Origin: Nitrospinota bacterium
Lineage (GTDB): Bacteria > Nitrospinota_A > UBA7883 > JACRLM01
Length of the DNA: 60,853 bases
Reading direction: 5' to 3'
Assembly (NCBI GenBank): GCA_016235255.1
Contig: JACRLM010000024.1
Coordinates: forward strand, 1 to 60,853
In this document: one piece after another, positions 26,810-35,474 of the stretch
How positions within the stretch are numbered: the first letter of the stretch is position 1
Layout of the letters: each line of letters opens with the position of its first letter
Position numbers and translations under genes: made by a program
Notes under the pieces: model-generated
The model's database searches: none
Told to the model about the DNA's origin: nothing
The model's input: only the letters and a program-made list of their open reading frames with translations

Positions 26810-28192
26810 CTAACCTCCCAGTATTTCCACAAGATGCGTGACGGCCCTTTCCATGGCCATCCCGCGCGATCCTTTCACCAGCACAGTGTCGCCTGCATGG
26901 ACGCACCCGGAAATGGCCCCGGCCAGTTCCCAGTGCGTTTTCCTTACCACGCCGCGCACTCCCGACTTGCCCGCCTCGGCGGCGGCCAGCGCCGCCATCT
27001 TTCCGAGGGCGAACACCGCGTCCACGCCTGATTTGGCCGCCAGCTTCCCGATGCGCCTGTGGGCATTCTCGCTTTCGGCGCCAAGCTCGAGCATGTCGCC
27101 GAACACGAAATAGAACTTGCCCGGTTTTTTCATCGCCGCCACGCTTTGCAGCGCCGCCTCGGAGGACTGGGGATTGGCGTTGTATGCGTCGTTGATGACA
27201 AGCACGCCGTTGGGAAGCTTCAAAGGCTCCATCCTCATCTTTTCCGCCTTCACTTTCCCGAGGGCCGCCGCTATCTTCTCCGGTTTCACCTTGGCGGCCA
27301 GCCCCACGGCGAACGCCGCCAGGGCGTTCTCCACGTCCTTTAATCCCAAAAGCCCCAGCCTGATCGCGGTCTCTTTCCCCTTGTGGCTGACCACGATCAT
27401 CCGGCCGTTTTTTTCCGTCCATGCGTCCACAAGTTCCACGTCCGCCACGTCCCGCGCGCCGAAGGTGATAGTCTTGCGCGTTTTCTTCTTTATAATGGGC
27501 GCGCTGTTCGGATCGGAGGCGTTGAGCACGGCGGTCCCTTTTTGCCCCATGCCAACGACGATCTCCTCCTTGGCGCGCCGCACCGCCGAAAGCGAGCCAA
27601 GCCTTCCTATGTGCGCGGCTCCTATGTTGGTTATCACACCGATGGAGGGGGCGGCGATCTGCGTGAGCCTTGCAATCTCCCCCGGCGAATTCATCCCCAT
27701 CTCGATCACGGCCGCCTTGTGCGTCCTGTCCAGGTTCAAAAGCGTCAGCGGCACGCCGATATGGTTGTTCAGATTCCCCTCGGTCTTCAAAGTCTTGAAT
27801 TTGGCTGACAGCGCCTTGGCCGCCATGTTCTTCACCGTCGTCTTGCCGTTGGAGCCCGTGACCCCCACCACGAGGAGTTTTTTGAACCTTCTCCTGTGGT
27901 ACGCCGCCAGGTCCTGGAGCGCCCGCACGGTGTTCTCCACCAGGATCAGCGTCTTGCCCGCCTCGGACAAAAGAAGGAACGGGTTGGACACGATGGCCGC
28001 CGCCGCCCCCGCGTTGAACGCCTCGCGCACGAAGTCGTGCCCGTCCAGCCTCTCGCCTATGATGGCCACGAACAGGCATCCGCGCGTCACCTCGCGCGAA
28101 TTGGTGGCGACTCCCGCCACCTTTTTCACATCTCCGCAGATCAGCCGGCCGTTGACGGCCTCGGCTATCCGCTCAACGTCGAACTTTGCCAT
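26810..28192 (-). CDS. murF: UDP-MurNAc-tripeptide--D-Ala-D-Ala ligase
   Basis: Adds the D-Ala-D-Ala dipeptide, the product of ddl in this cluster. N-terminal domain with GCLFVAIIGERLDGHDFV, ATP loop VGVTGSNGKTTVKNM, the NIGAAHIGRLGS segment and VINDAYNANPQSSEAAL near the C-terminal domain. At 460 residues it has the normal length. Its first 20 bases overlap murE. Confidence 0.96.
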   Translation of the reverse strand: MAKFDVERIAEAVNGRLICGDVKKVAGVATNSREVTRGCLFVAIIGERLDGHDFVREAFNAGAAAAIVSNPFLLLSEAGKTLILVENTVRALQDLAAYHRRRFKKLLVVGVTGSNGKTTVKNMAAKALSAKFKTLKTEGNLNNHIGVPLTLLNLDRTHKAAVIEMGMNSPGEIARLTQIAAPSIGVITNIGAAHIGRLGSLSAVRRAKEEIVVGMGQKGTAVLNASDPNSAPIIKKKTRKTITFGARDVADVELVDAWTEKNGRMIVVSHKGKETAIRLGLLGLKDVENALAAFAVGLAAKVKPEKIAAALGKVKAEKMRMEPLKLPNGVLVINDAYNANPQSSEAALQSVAAMKKPGKFYFVFGDMLELGAESENAHRRIGKLAAKSGVDAVFALGKMAALAAAEAGKSGVRGVVRKTHWELAGAISGCVHAGDTVLVKGSRGMAMERAVTHLVEILGG

Positions 28193-29678
28193 ATGCCTCC
28201 ATCACCGCCTTGCGCGCCTCTTCCCTGTCGTCAAAATGGCTCTTCACGCGCCCAACGATCTGGTAGTCCTCATGCCCCTTGCCTGCTATTAGCAGAAGGT
28301 CCCCTTCCCTGGCCGCCCGCGCCGCCGCCCGGATGGCCTCGCGCCTGTCCGGGATCACCTCAAGCGCTCCGGCCCGGTTTTCTTCCCTGTTTATGCCGCC
28401 CAATATCTCTTCTATTATCTTCTCCGGGTCTTCGGTGCGGGGATTGTCCGAAGTCACCACCACATGATCGGACAGAGTCCAGGCCGCGCGGCCCATCAAC
28501 GGCCTTTTCTTCCTGTCCCTGTCGCCGCCGCAGCCGAACACGGTTATGATTTTCCCCTCCGCAAGGCTGCGCGCCGTGGTCAATGTCTTCTCCAGCGCGT
28601 CGGGGGTGTGGGCATAGTCCACTATCACGGCGAAGGGCTGCCCGGCGTCCACCCGCTCGAACCTGCCGGGAACGCAAGCAAGCGCCGCGGCCCCTTGGGC
28701 AAAACTGGAAAGGGAAACTTTCTCCGCGCAGGCCGCCGCCGCCGCCGCCAGAAGGTTATATACGTTATGCCTCCCCGTGAGGTTTGAGCGCACGGCAATG
28801 CTCTCCGACGGTGTTTTCAGTGTCATCGCCACACCGTCCACCGACACTGTCACATCCTCCGCCCGCACATCGGCCTCCGGCGAAAGCCCATAAGTGATCA
28901 CCGGCGCGCTTGTCATTTTCACAAGCCGCCGGCCGTATGGATCGTCCATGTTGATCACCGCCGTGCGCGGCGAAAGCTCCGCGAACAGCCTGGCCTTGGC
29001 CTCAAAATATTTTTCCATGGAGCCGTGATAGTCCAGGTGGTCCTGCGTAAGGTTGGTGAACACCGCCGTGGAGAACCTCACACCGTTGACCCGCCCCTGC
29101 TCAAGGGCGTGCGACGACACCTCCATGGCGCAGCATACCGCTCCGCCGTCTTTCATCTGGCGGAGTATCCGCTGGACGTCGAGGCACTCCGGCGTGGTGT
29201 TGTCCAGCGGGATGGTCTTTCCGCCGGAATCGTAGCCTATCGTGCCGATCTTGCCGCATGCCCGGCCCGCCGCGTTCATCACGGCGCTTATTATGTATGT
29301 GGTGGTGGTCTTCCCGTTGGTGCCGGTGACCCCCGTGACGCTCATTTCCGAGGTGGGGGAGCCGTAATACCAGTCCGCTATGGCGGCCAGCGCTCCGCGT
29401 GAATCCTCCACAATCAATAACGCGGCCCCGCCGGGAAGGGGAACTGACGGCGTCTTCTGGGCGACAACGGCCAAAGCCCCCTTGCTTATCGCGTCCATAA
29501 TATAGTCATGCCCGTCCGCGGCGGCCCCTTTCACCGCCACAAAAAGCCCGCCGGGGACTGTGCTCTTCGAGTTGTAGCACACCCCTTTCACCGGAGCGGA
29601 CGGGTCAATGCCGCCAAGTCTGTCACGGGGCGATCCCAAAAGTTCCGCCAAGGCGCCGATTGTCTTTTCCGCCGTCAT
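28173..29678 (-). CDS. murE: UDP-MurNAc-L-Ala-D-Glu--meso-DAP ligase
   Basis: Adds the third peptide residue. The substrate motif is DNPR (VTSDNPRTEDPEKI), which marks the meso-diaminopimelate-specific form, so this cell should have DAP-type peptidoglycan. Other motifs are DSRGALAAIADWYYG, the ATP loop GVTGTNGKTTTTYI and NLTQDHLDYHG. The start is ATG 29678, overlapping the ftsI stop as ATGA; the frame open to 29864 gives an Arg/Gly-rich shadow of ftsI. The product is 501 residues. Confidence 0.96.
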   Translation of the reverse strand: MTAEKTIGALAELLGSPRDRLGGIDPSAPVKGVCYNSKSTVPGGLFVAVKGAAADGHDYIMDAISKGALAVVAQKTPSVPLPGGAALLIVEDSRGALAAIADWYYGSPTSEMSVTGVTGTNGKTTTTYIISAVMNAAGRACGKIGTIGYDSGGKTIPLDNTTPECLDVQRILRQMKDGGAVCCAMEVSSHALEQGRVNGVRFSTAVFTNLTQDHLDYHGSMEKYFEAKARLFAELSPRTAVINMDDPYGRRLVKMTSAPVITYGLSPEADVRAEDVTVSVDGVAMTLKTPSESIAVRSNLTGRHNVYNLLAAAAAACAEKVSLSSFAQGAAALACVPGRFERVDAGQPFAVIVDYAHTPDALEKTLTTARSLAEGKIITVFGCGGDRDRKKRPLMGRAAWTLSDHVVVTSDNPRTEDPEKIIEEILGGINREENRAGALEVIPDRREAIRAAARAAREGDLLLIAGKGHEDYQIVGRVKSHFDDREEARKAVMEAYGKVRR

Positions 29679-31534
29679 GATTTCTCTCCGGCGGAAGCCG
29701 TTGCCCCGGCGTTCATTTCGCCTTCCTGGCCGTCCCAATTCCTGCGTTTCATCTTTTCCCAATCTATTTCGTACAGGTCCGACCCGGCCGCCGGTATGCG
29801 CAGCGCCCGCGCCGCCCGCGCCCCGATCTCCGAAAACACCGGCCCCGCCACGGCTCCGCCCCACTCCACCCCCTTTGGCTCGTCAATCATCACGAGAATC
29901 ACAAGCCTTGGCGCGTCCGCCGGGAAAAATCCGGCGAAAGAGGCCAGGTGCCTGTCGGCGGAGTATGACCTTGTCACCGGGTCTATCTTCTGCGCGGTGC
30001 CTGTCTTCCCGGCGACGGTGTATCCCGGGATGGCCGCCTTCTCGCCCGTGCCGTGCTCCACAACGCCGGTCATCATCTCCGTCATAAGGCGGGCCGTGGC
30101 CGCGGAAATCGGCTTGCCCACCACTTCCCTTCCGGCCACCTTGATCACCTCGCCGTTGCGAAGCCACGCCCGCACGAAATGGGGGCGCACAAGGTAGCCT
30201 CCGTTGGCGAACGCGGCGATCCCCGCGGCCAGCTGCACCGGCGTCACCGATATCTCCTGCCCGAACGATATGGAAGGCAGCGACGTGGCCGACCAATCGC
30301 TCACAGGCCGCAGAAGCCCTGGTATCTCGCCGGGAAGGTCCACTTCCGTCTTCCCGCCGAACCCGAAACTCCTGATGTATTTGTTCAGCGTCCTGGGCCC
30401 CAGCCGCTCGCCGATCTTCATCGCGCCGATGTTGCTCGACTTTGCGATTATCTCCGACACCGTCATGGCGCCGTACCTGTTCTTGTGCGCTTCCTTGAAT
30501 TCATGCCCCCCCACCGTGTAATGCCCGTTCTCGCAGTCGATCACCTCGTCGGGGGTCAGGAGCTTTTCCTCGATGGCCGCCGCCGCCACGAAAAGCTTGA
30601 AGGTGGAACCCGGCTCCACCGCGTGGGCCACAGCCTGGGGTTTCATAAGGTCCGCGGCGTACCGGTTGTACATGTTCGGGTTGAACCTGGGCTGCTCGGC
30701 CGAGGCTAGTATCTCTCCCGTGAACGGGTCCATCACTATCGCCACCCCGCTTTTGGCCTGGGACTTTAGCACCTGCCGCTCCAGCGCTTTCTCGGTGATG
30801 TATTGGATCCGCTCGTCTATGGTGAGCACAAGGTCGGCGGGGGCGCTTTTTTCGGTTATGGCTATCGCGTCGGGCATGGAAATCGGCCTTCCGAGGGCGT
30901 CTTTCAAAACAAGGAAGCGGGAATTTGTGGGGCGGATCACCTGGTCATACCCGTATTCCACGCCGTAAAGCCCCTGGTTGTCCACGCCGCAAAAGCCGAT
31001 GATCTTGGCGGCCATGTCGCGCTTGGGATAAAAGCGCTTGGACTCCTTTATGAACCCCACACCCTGGATGTCCTCTTTTTTCACCTTTTCATACATGTCC
31101 GGCTCCATCTTGCGCCTCACCCACACGAAATTCTTGTCCTTGCGCTTGCTGATCACACCCATCAGCTTGCGGGACAGCGCCTTCTGGGCCTGCCCGTCCT
31201 CCGGCTCGAGCAGTTCGGAAAGCCTGCGCACGGTCCTGGCCGGGTTGTCCAGCAGGCGGGGATTCAGGTAGGCCGAATTCATGTCTATGGACACCGCCAG
31301 TTCGTTGAGGTTCCTGTCGTATATGAATCCCCTGGGAAGATGTATGTTCAGATTGCCGAAATGCAGCTTCTCCGAGTACTCCTCCAACCGCGAATCGCCA
31401 AGGATCACAAGCTGGAACATCTTGCCCATGGCCGCCACCGCCCATAGCGACAGGAATCCCGCCACCATCGCGGTCCGAAGCCGGTAGCCGCCGGCTTTTT
31501 TCTTTTCGGAGCTTTCCAGGTTATTTTTTCGCAA
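29675..31534 (-). CDS. ftsI: septal transpeptidase FtsI (PBP3)
   Basis: Class B penicillin-binding protein that crosslinks septal peptidoglycan with FtsW. One membrane helix at about 20-45, a dimerisation domain from about 60 (HLPRGFIYDRN), then the transpeptidase with SxxK at Ser310-Lys313 (GSTFK), SSN at 366-368 and KTG at 510-512. No C-terminal PASTA repeats. Length (619) is usual. It overlaps ftsL by 14 bases and murE by 4. Confidence 0.96.
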   Translation of the reverse strand: MRKNNLESSEKKKAGGYRLRTAMVAGFLSLWAVAAMGKMFQLVILGDSRLEEYSEKLHFGNLNIHLPRGFIYDRNLNELAVSIDMNSAYLNPRLLDNPARTVRRLSELLEPEDGQAQKALSRKLMGVISKRKDKNFVWVRRKMEPDMYEKVKKEDIQGVGFIKESKRFYPKRDMAAKIIGFCGVDNQGLYGVEYGYDQVIRPTNSRFLVLKDALGRPISMPDAIAITEKSAPADLVLTIDERIQYITEKALERQVLKSQAKSGVAIVMDPFTGEILASAEQPRFNPNMYNRYAADLMKPQAVAHAVEPGSTFKLFVAAAAIEEKLLTPDEVIDCENGHYTVGGHEFKEAHKNRYGAMTVSEIIAKSSNIGAMKIGERLGPRTLNKYIRSFGFGGKTEVDLPGEIPGLLRPVSDWSATSLPSISFGQEISVTPVQLAAGIAAFANGGYLVRPHFVRAWLRNGEVIKVAGREVVGKPISAATARLMTEMMTGVVEHGTGEKAAIPGYTVAGKTGTAQKIDPVTRSYSADRHLASFAGFFPADAPRLVILVMIDEPKGVEWGGAVAGPVFSEIGARAARALRIPAAGSDLYEIDWEKMKRRNWDGQEGEMNAGATASAGEKS

Positions 31535-31853
31535 CGATCACCACCTGGCCCGGCCCCGGGAACACAAATCCCAGATCGCTTATGGCCCTGCTTTCCACAA
31601 AATCGTATGACCGCACCGAGGACAGCTCCAGCTTCAGCTTCTTGTTCATCTCGCGAAGTTCGCCGAATGTCCGCAGCCGCGCCGAATATTCGTACATAAG
31701 GGACGTGGCGCGGATGGACGGATAGACGTAAATGAGCGTGGCGGCAAGGCACAGCATGGCAGGCGCCACATAAGGAGCCATGTCCGCAAAGACAATCCCC
31801 CGCCCCTCTCCTTTGCTTTTGCCACGCAGTCTTTCGCCGAATGTGAATTTCAT
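31521..31853 (-). CDS. ftsL: cell division protein FtsL-like
   Basis: A small bitopic protein in the ftsL position between rsmH and ftsI. It has a basic cytoplasmic start (MKFTFGERLRGKSKGEG), one membrane helix at about 27-47 and then a coiled-coil-prone segment (SARLRTFGELREMNKKLKLELSSVRS) before a short tail. Sequence conservation in this family is low, so the call rests on topology and position. It overlaps ftsI and starts 9 bases after the rsmH stop. Confidence 0.8.
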   Translation of the reverse strand: MKFTFGERLRGKSKGEGRGIVFADMAPYVAPAMLCLAATLIYVYPSIRATSLMYEYSARLRTFGELREMNKKLKLELSSVRSYDFVESRAISDLGFVFPGPGQVVIVAKK

Positions 31854-31862
31854 GGTTCCGCC

Positions 31863-32813
31863 CTACGCCGCCAGCTTTTCCGCGGCGCGCAGCTTTGCCG
31901 AACGCGCCCGGGGATTTGCGCCGACCTCTTCATCGGAAGGCGCCAACGGTTTTTTTGTGAGTATGGACACCACCCCCTTCGCCCCGCACACGCAAACAGG
32001 GGCGCTCCTCGGGCAGACGCACCGGCCGGCAAGATCGGCAAACGTGTTCTTCACGATCCTGTCCTCCAGGCTGTGGAATGTGATCACCGCTATCCTGCCG
32101 CCGGGATTGAGCCTTGCCACCGCCCCTTCGATGGAAGGGCGAAGCTTTTCGATCTCACCGTTGACGGCTATCCTCAACGCCTGGAACACCCTTGTGGCGG
32201 GATGGATTTTCGAGCCCCCGCGCGGGGATACGGCGGCCACAGTCTTCGCCAGTTCCAATGTGGTCTGGATAGGCGCCTGCTCTCTTTGCCGGAGGATCGC
32301 CCTGGCGATTCTCCTGGAGTGGCGCTCCTCGCCGTACTCGAAGAATATGGAGGCCAATTCCTGTTCGCTCAAGCCGTTCACCATGTGGGCCGCAGTTGTT
32401 TTCTGGTCCTTGTCCATCCGCATGTCCAGGGGGCCGTCTTTCATGAAGGAGAAGCCACGGGCCGCGTCCTCTAACTGGAACGAGGAGACCCCAAGGTCCA
32501 TCAACACGGCGTCGACCATGCCAATACCCATCCGGTCCAAAACCTCCCCTATTTCGGCGAAGCTGGCCTTGACCATCGTTACGCGGCTTCCAAAGCGGGC
32601 CAGCCTGTCCCCCGCCCTTTGCACGGCCTGCGCATCACGGTCAATGCCCAGAAGACGATCTATCCTCCCGAACCGCGAAAGAAGCGCCTCGGCATGGCCG
32701 CCCCCTCCCACGGTGGCGTCCACGACCGTTTTAATCCCCGGCTGGTCAAGCAGGGAAATTGTCTCCTCCAGCAGGACCGGGACGTGTTTCAATGGTCCGC
32801 GACTCCTTGCCAC
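31863..32813 (-). CDS. rsmH: 16S rRNA (cytosine1402-N4)-methyltransferase
   Basis: SAM-dependent enzyme modifying C1402 of 16S rRNA. It begins LKHVPVLLEETISLL, has the SAM loop VDATVGGGGHAEALL, ADAVLMDLGVSSFQL-like sequence (VDAVLMDLGVSSFQLED), RGFSFMKDGPLDMRM and the late GGRIAVITFHSLEDRIVK. At 316 residues it is typical. It follows mraZ by 48 bases, the universal order of the cluster. Confidence 0.96.
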   Translation of the reverse strand: MARSRGPLKHVPVLLEETISLLDQPGIKTVVDATVGGGGHAEALLSRFGRIDRLLGIDRDAQAVQRAGDRLARFGSRVTMVKASFAEIGEVLDRMGIGMVDAVLMDLGVSSFQLEDAARGFSFMKDGPLDMRMDKDQKTTAAHMVNGLSEQELASIFFEYGEERHSRRIARAILRQREQAPIQTTLELAKTVAAVSPRGGSKIHPATRVFQALRIAVNGEIEKLRPSIEGAVARLNPGGRIAVITFHSLEDRIVKNTFADLAGRCVCPRSAPVCVCGAKGVVSILTKKPLAPSDEEVGANPRARSAKLRAAEKLAA

Positions 32814-32861
32814 CCCTCCCCGGGCGGTAAAACCCTAATTATCAGAAACGCAAAAGGCCGG

Positions 32862-33290
32862 CTAAAAGCCTAGCCCCCTTATCCTCTCCGAAAGTCCCAA
32901 CGCTGGATTGGCCGTCTTCAACTCGCCATAGTTTCCGGTGGACCATATCTCGATCTTCTTGATCCTCCCAACAACCACGGCAGACTTGCCAAGCCCCGCG
33001 TATTCCCGGAGCCTGCCGGGAATCAGGATGCGCCCGTTCTTTATCGGGCACTCTTCCGCGTTGGCCGATATGGCCCGCAAAAGATCGCCCCGCTCCGGCG
33101 TGTACGGCTCCGCTTCCAGCTTTTCGTATTTTTCCAGCCATTGCCTTGCCGGATAACCGGCAAGACACCGGTCCGACACGGTGACAATCAACGGCGGGGC
33201 AAATACGTTGAGCAAAGTATCCCGGACTTTGGCGGGTAGATTCAATCTTCCCTTGGGATCCAGGCTGACTTCATATTCGCCGATAAACAC
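32862..33290 (-). CDS. mraZ: transcriptional regulator MraZ
   Basis: First gene of the dcw cluster and its own regulator, a ring-forming DNA-binding protein with two SpoVT/AbrB-like halves. It begins FIGEYEVSLDPKGRLNLPAK and the second half has NGRILIPGRLREYAGLGKSAVVVG, the two matching GR.L.P motifs. The start is GTG at 33290, with GAGG eight bases upstream. Three repeats that could be its operator lie directly upstream. Confidence 0.95.
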   Translation of the reverse strand: MFIGEYEVSLDPKGRLNLPAKVRDTLLNVFAPPLIVTVSDRCLAGYPARQWLEKYEKLEAEPYTPERGDLLRAISANAEECPIKNGRILIPGRLREYAGLGKSAVVVGRIKKIEIWSTGNYGELKTANPALGLSERIRGLGF

Positions 33291-33301
33291 TAGGCATCCT
33301 C

Positions 33302-33326
33302 GACACTTTATGACACTTTATGACAC
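33302..33326 (-). promoter_or_regulatory. putative MraZ operator, three direct repeats
   Basis: On the minus strand GTGTC occurs three times (33322-33326, 33312-33316, 33302-33306), each separated by ATAAA or its place, so the spacing is exactly ten bases. Known MraZ sites are three or four direct repeats of a short G-rich box separated by five bases ahead of mraZ. The geometry fits although the box is GTGTC, not TGGG. It lies just after the -10, where bound protein would block transcription. Confidence 0.6.
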
Positions 33327-33334
33327 GCCGCCAT

Positions 33335-33362
33335 AATATAGGATTGAGATGCCCAGCGTCAA
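33335..33362 (-). promoter_or_regulatory. sigma-70-type promoter of the dcw cluster
   Basis: On the minus strand TTGACG (33357-33362) and TATATT (33335-33340) are separated by 16 bases. It points into mraZ, about 45 bases upstream of the GTG. It is the best promoter match I see before the long overlapping gene set, which probably depends on it. Confidence 0.65.
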
Positions 33363-33885
33363 CAATTATTCTATATTGCTATCCATTTGTTTTTATGTCC
33401 TTTAGCGCCATTTAAAAGATGCCTTAATAAAACTGAACATATGAATTATTAAAAATCATAGTTAATAACATTAAATTTACGCAAATAATATGTTAATTAT
33501 ATTAAAATGTCAATAACAACGTCAAAATCCCGGCGCTCTCTCAATGGGGGATAACCATCGGCTCCGAAAAAGAAGGCATGCTTTAAAATCCATTACCCTT
33601 CCCCCCCTCGAAAATGGATTTTTCCACCCCCTTGCCCACCCGGCCCTGCCGGCAAACAGGCGAGCTTAATAATATTCTTATTACCAGGCGCCCCTCTATC
33701 CGTAGCTTCTCCCAACGGCATCGCACTTCGAATAAGACTACAAAATTTGTAGCCAAAAGGTGTCCGAAGCCATAATTTATGAAAGTCCGCAGTTAACCTC
33801 TGGTTCATAACTCTTTGTTTTATATCTGTTTGTCCTAGCGCTAAAACTGGCGGTTTTGGTATCCATCTTGCTTCCCTATGGCGGC
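33363..33885. other. AT-rich intergenic region between mraZ and xerC
   Basis: More than 500 bases separate the divergent mraZ and xerC genes. 33363-33540 is strongly AT-rich with runs such as TTAATTATATTAAAATG. I see no DnaA-box cluster. From about 33593 base composition changes and a short minus-strand frame begins (separate entry). A short AT-rich tract at about 33823 may hold the xerC promoter. Confidence 0.5.
33593..33808 (-). CDS. small ORF of unknown status (71 aa)
   Basis: An ATG at 33808 opens 71 codons, beginning MNQRLTADFHKLWLRTPFGY and ending in a Gly-rich stretch. Base composition differs from the neighbouring genes and the ribosome binding site (AAAGAG) is weak. It may be an exported remnant of a mobile intergenic element or not a gene at all. 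I do not recognise the product. Confidence 0.25.
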   Translation of the reverse strand: MNQRLTADFHKLWLRTPFGYKFCSLIRSAMPLGEATDRGAPGNKNIIKLACLPAGPGGQGGGKIHFRGGEG

Positions 33886-34860
33886 ATGAGCGCAAACGAA
33901 CTGTTAAAGTCCCCTGAAAAGGGTCTGGTCCAAAACTTCCTTGTAAGGTTGATGGCCGAGAAGAACGCATCCTCCCACACCATCCGCGCGTACTCCTCCG
34001 ATCTCGGTCAGTTCTTCCATTACATGCGGCAGTCCGGCAAATGGACCTCCGACGCCTCCACCGCAAGCCTTGCCTCCCTGGACGCCAATGTCATCCGGGC
34101 TTACGTTGGAACACTGCGCCGCCGCCAGGTTTCCGCGGTGAGCGTGGAACGCAAGCTTTGCACGTTGCGCTCTTTTTTCCTTTATTACATCCAGACCGGT
34201 GATTTGGCGCTAAACCCCGCCCGGGACGTCCCGCTCCCAGCCAAACCCAAGACAAACCCCGGCTTCCTTACCCCCGATGAAGTCAACGGGCTTATCGACG
34301 CACCCTTTGAAGACGACGGCAAAGCCTCCATACGCGACAGGGCCATCCTGGAAATCCTTTACGCCACCGGCATGCGCGCCTCCGAACTTGCCTCCCTTTC
34401 CGTGGAGAACGTTGATTTCCACCGCAAGTTCATCACCGTGCGCGGCAAGGGAAAAAAGGAAAGGCTGGTCCCCTTTGGATTGAAGGCGGAAAAGGCCATC
34501 AACGAGCTGATCTTCGCCACTCCCCTGGCGCAAGAGGACGCGATGGGCCTGCCGATGTTCACCAATCCGCGCGGCAAAAGGCTTTCGGTGCGCTCGATCC
34601 ATTCGATAGTGAAGCGCCGGGCGAAACTGTGCGGGATGGACAGGCCGGTGGCTCCCCACAAGCTGCGCCATACCTTCGCCACCCATCTGCTCGACGGCGG
34701 GGCGGACCTGCGCGTGATACAGGAAATGCTCGGCCATTCCAGCCTTTCGACCACACAGAAATACACCCACGTGGGCCTTGCCCAGTTGATGAAAGTATAT
34801 GACGGCGCCCATCCACGGGCGTTCGCGGCGGAAAACGCAAATGAAGGAGCGAAACGATGA
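33886..34860 (+). CDS. xerC: tyrosine recombinase XerC/XerD
   Basis: Resolves chromosome dimers at dif. The N-terminal core-binding domain (FLVRLMAEKNASSHTIRAYSSDL) precedes the catalytic domain with Arg in YATGMRASEL, Lys in RGKGKKERLVP, HKLRHTFATHLLDGGAD, LGHSSLSTTQ and the nucleophile Tyr in KYTHV. The C/D choice is by likeness and not certain. ATG 33886 is chosen over 33856 because the latter adds ten residues not usual in the family; neither has a good ribosome binding site. It overlaps the next gene by four bases. Confidence 0.9.
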   Translation: MSANELLKSPEKGLVQNFLVRLMAEKNASSHTIRAYSSDLGQFFHYMRQSGKWTSDASTASLASLDANVIRAYVGTLRRRQVSAVSVERKLCTLRSFFLYYIQTGDLALNPARDVPLPAKPKTNPGFLTPDEVNGLIDAPFEDDGKASIRDRAILEILYATGMRASELASLSVENVDFHRKFITVRGKGKKERLVPFGLKAEKAINELIFATPLAQEDAMGLPMFTNPRGKRLSVRSIHSIVKRRAKLCGMDRPVAPHKLRHTFATHLLDGGADLRVIQEMLGHSSLSTTQKYTHVGLAQLMKVYDGAHPRAFAAENANEGAKR

Positions 34861-35252
34861 CGCCTCAGAAAAGGAAAATCAGCCTTGAACGCTACATGGA
34901 ATATCCCAGCCATGTGATCGGCTTTGTGAACAAAAAGGGGGTGGAAGTGGTGGTGTACGACCAGAGCGGGCCTGTGGCCCGGATCGCCCCATATCAGAAA
35001 ATGGTGGCCATATCAAACCTGAAGGAACATTCGGCCAAGGACGAGTCGCTGGCCACTGCCGCGGAAATGCGGGACATCCGGGAAGTCAGCCCGGAGCAGA
35101 TGGACAACGGCGGCGTGTGGCGCATGGGAAGCCAGACCCGCAAGGAACTGGACAACACCGGCTGGCTGAAAAAGATCGCCCGGCTCTCCCCGGCGGAGAT
35201 TTTAAAACGGGCCGGCGTGGCCGGATTTTTTCATAACCACGCCCGCGCATAG
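34857..35252 (+). CDS. conserved-looking hypothetical protein coupled to xerC
   Basis: The ATG overlaps the xerC stop as ATGA, so it should be translated with it. The 131-residue product is basic and soluble: MTPQKRKISLERYMEYPSHV, then two short beta-like strands (VEVVVYDQSG, ARIAPYQKMVAISNL) and a helical C-terminus. No motif is recognised. A role in recombination or segregation is possible only by position. A strong terminator follows its stop. Confidence 0.65.
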   Translation: MTPQKRKISLERYMEYPSHVIGFVNKKGVEVVVYDQSGPVARIAPYQKMVAISNLKEHSAKDESLATAAEMRDIREVSPEQMDNGGVWRMGSQTRKELDNTGWLKKIARLSPAEILKRAGVAGFFHNHARA

Positions 35253-35287
35253 CCTATGAGATAGATTTTATTTTTTTAAAACCCCTC

Positions 35288-35341
35288 GCGCCGCGGTCTT
35301 TGCTCCACTCCCTAACCCGTTAGACCGCGGCGCTGTTTTTT
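35288..35341 (+). terminator. rho-independent terminator after xerC operon
   Basis: GCGCCGCGGTCT (35288-35299) pairs perfectly over 12 bases with AGACCGCGGCGC (35322-35333) around a 22-base loop, followed by TGTTTTTTT. It ends the two-gene xerC operon. Confidence 0.9.
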
Positions 35342-35453
35342 TCGTTGTTTTCGTAGCGCCGTCATCTTGCCGGCAATTCTTTTCCTCCCCATTTGCAAGC
35401 ACCGCCCCTCGGCAGGCTCGGGGTGATAAATCCATGTGATGGAGAGCCATAAA

Positions 35454-35474
35454 GGGCGGGTTTCAAACCCGCCC
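35454..35474 (-). terminator. perfect palindrome over the glycosyltransferase stop
   Basis: GGGCGGGTTT and AAACCCGCCC flank a single central C, forming a 21-base palindrome that contains the TGA of the minus-strand gene (35463-35465). It would fold into a tight hairpin at the 3' end of that mRNA, with little T-run after it, so it may be a stabiliser as much as a terminator. Confidence 0.45.

Noticed and set aside
29679..29864. Longer N-terminus of MurE.
   Set aside because: It is an Arg/Gly-rich shadow of ftsI; the ATG overlapping the ftsI stop gives a normal MurE.
33400..33540. Possible replication origin in the AT-rich gap before xerC.
   Set aside because: No DnaA-box cluster, no dnaA or dnaN nearby, and AT-rich promoter DNA explains it.
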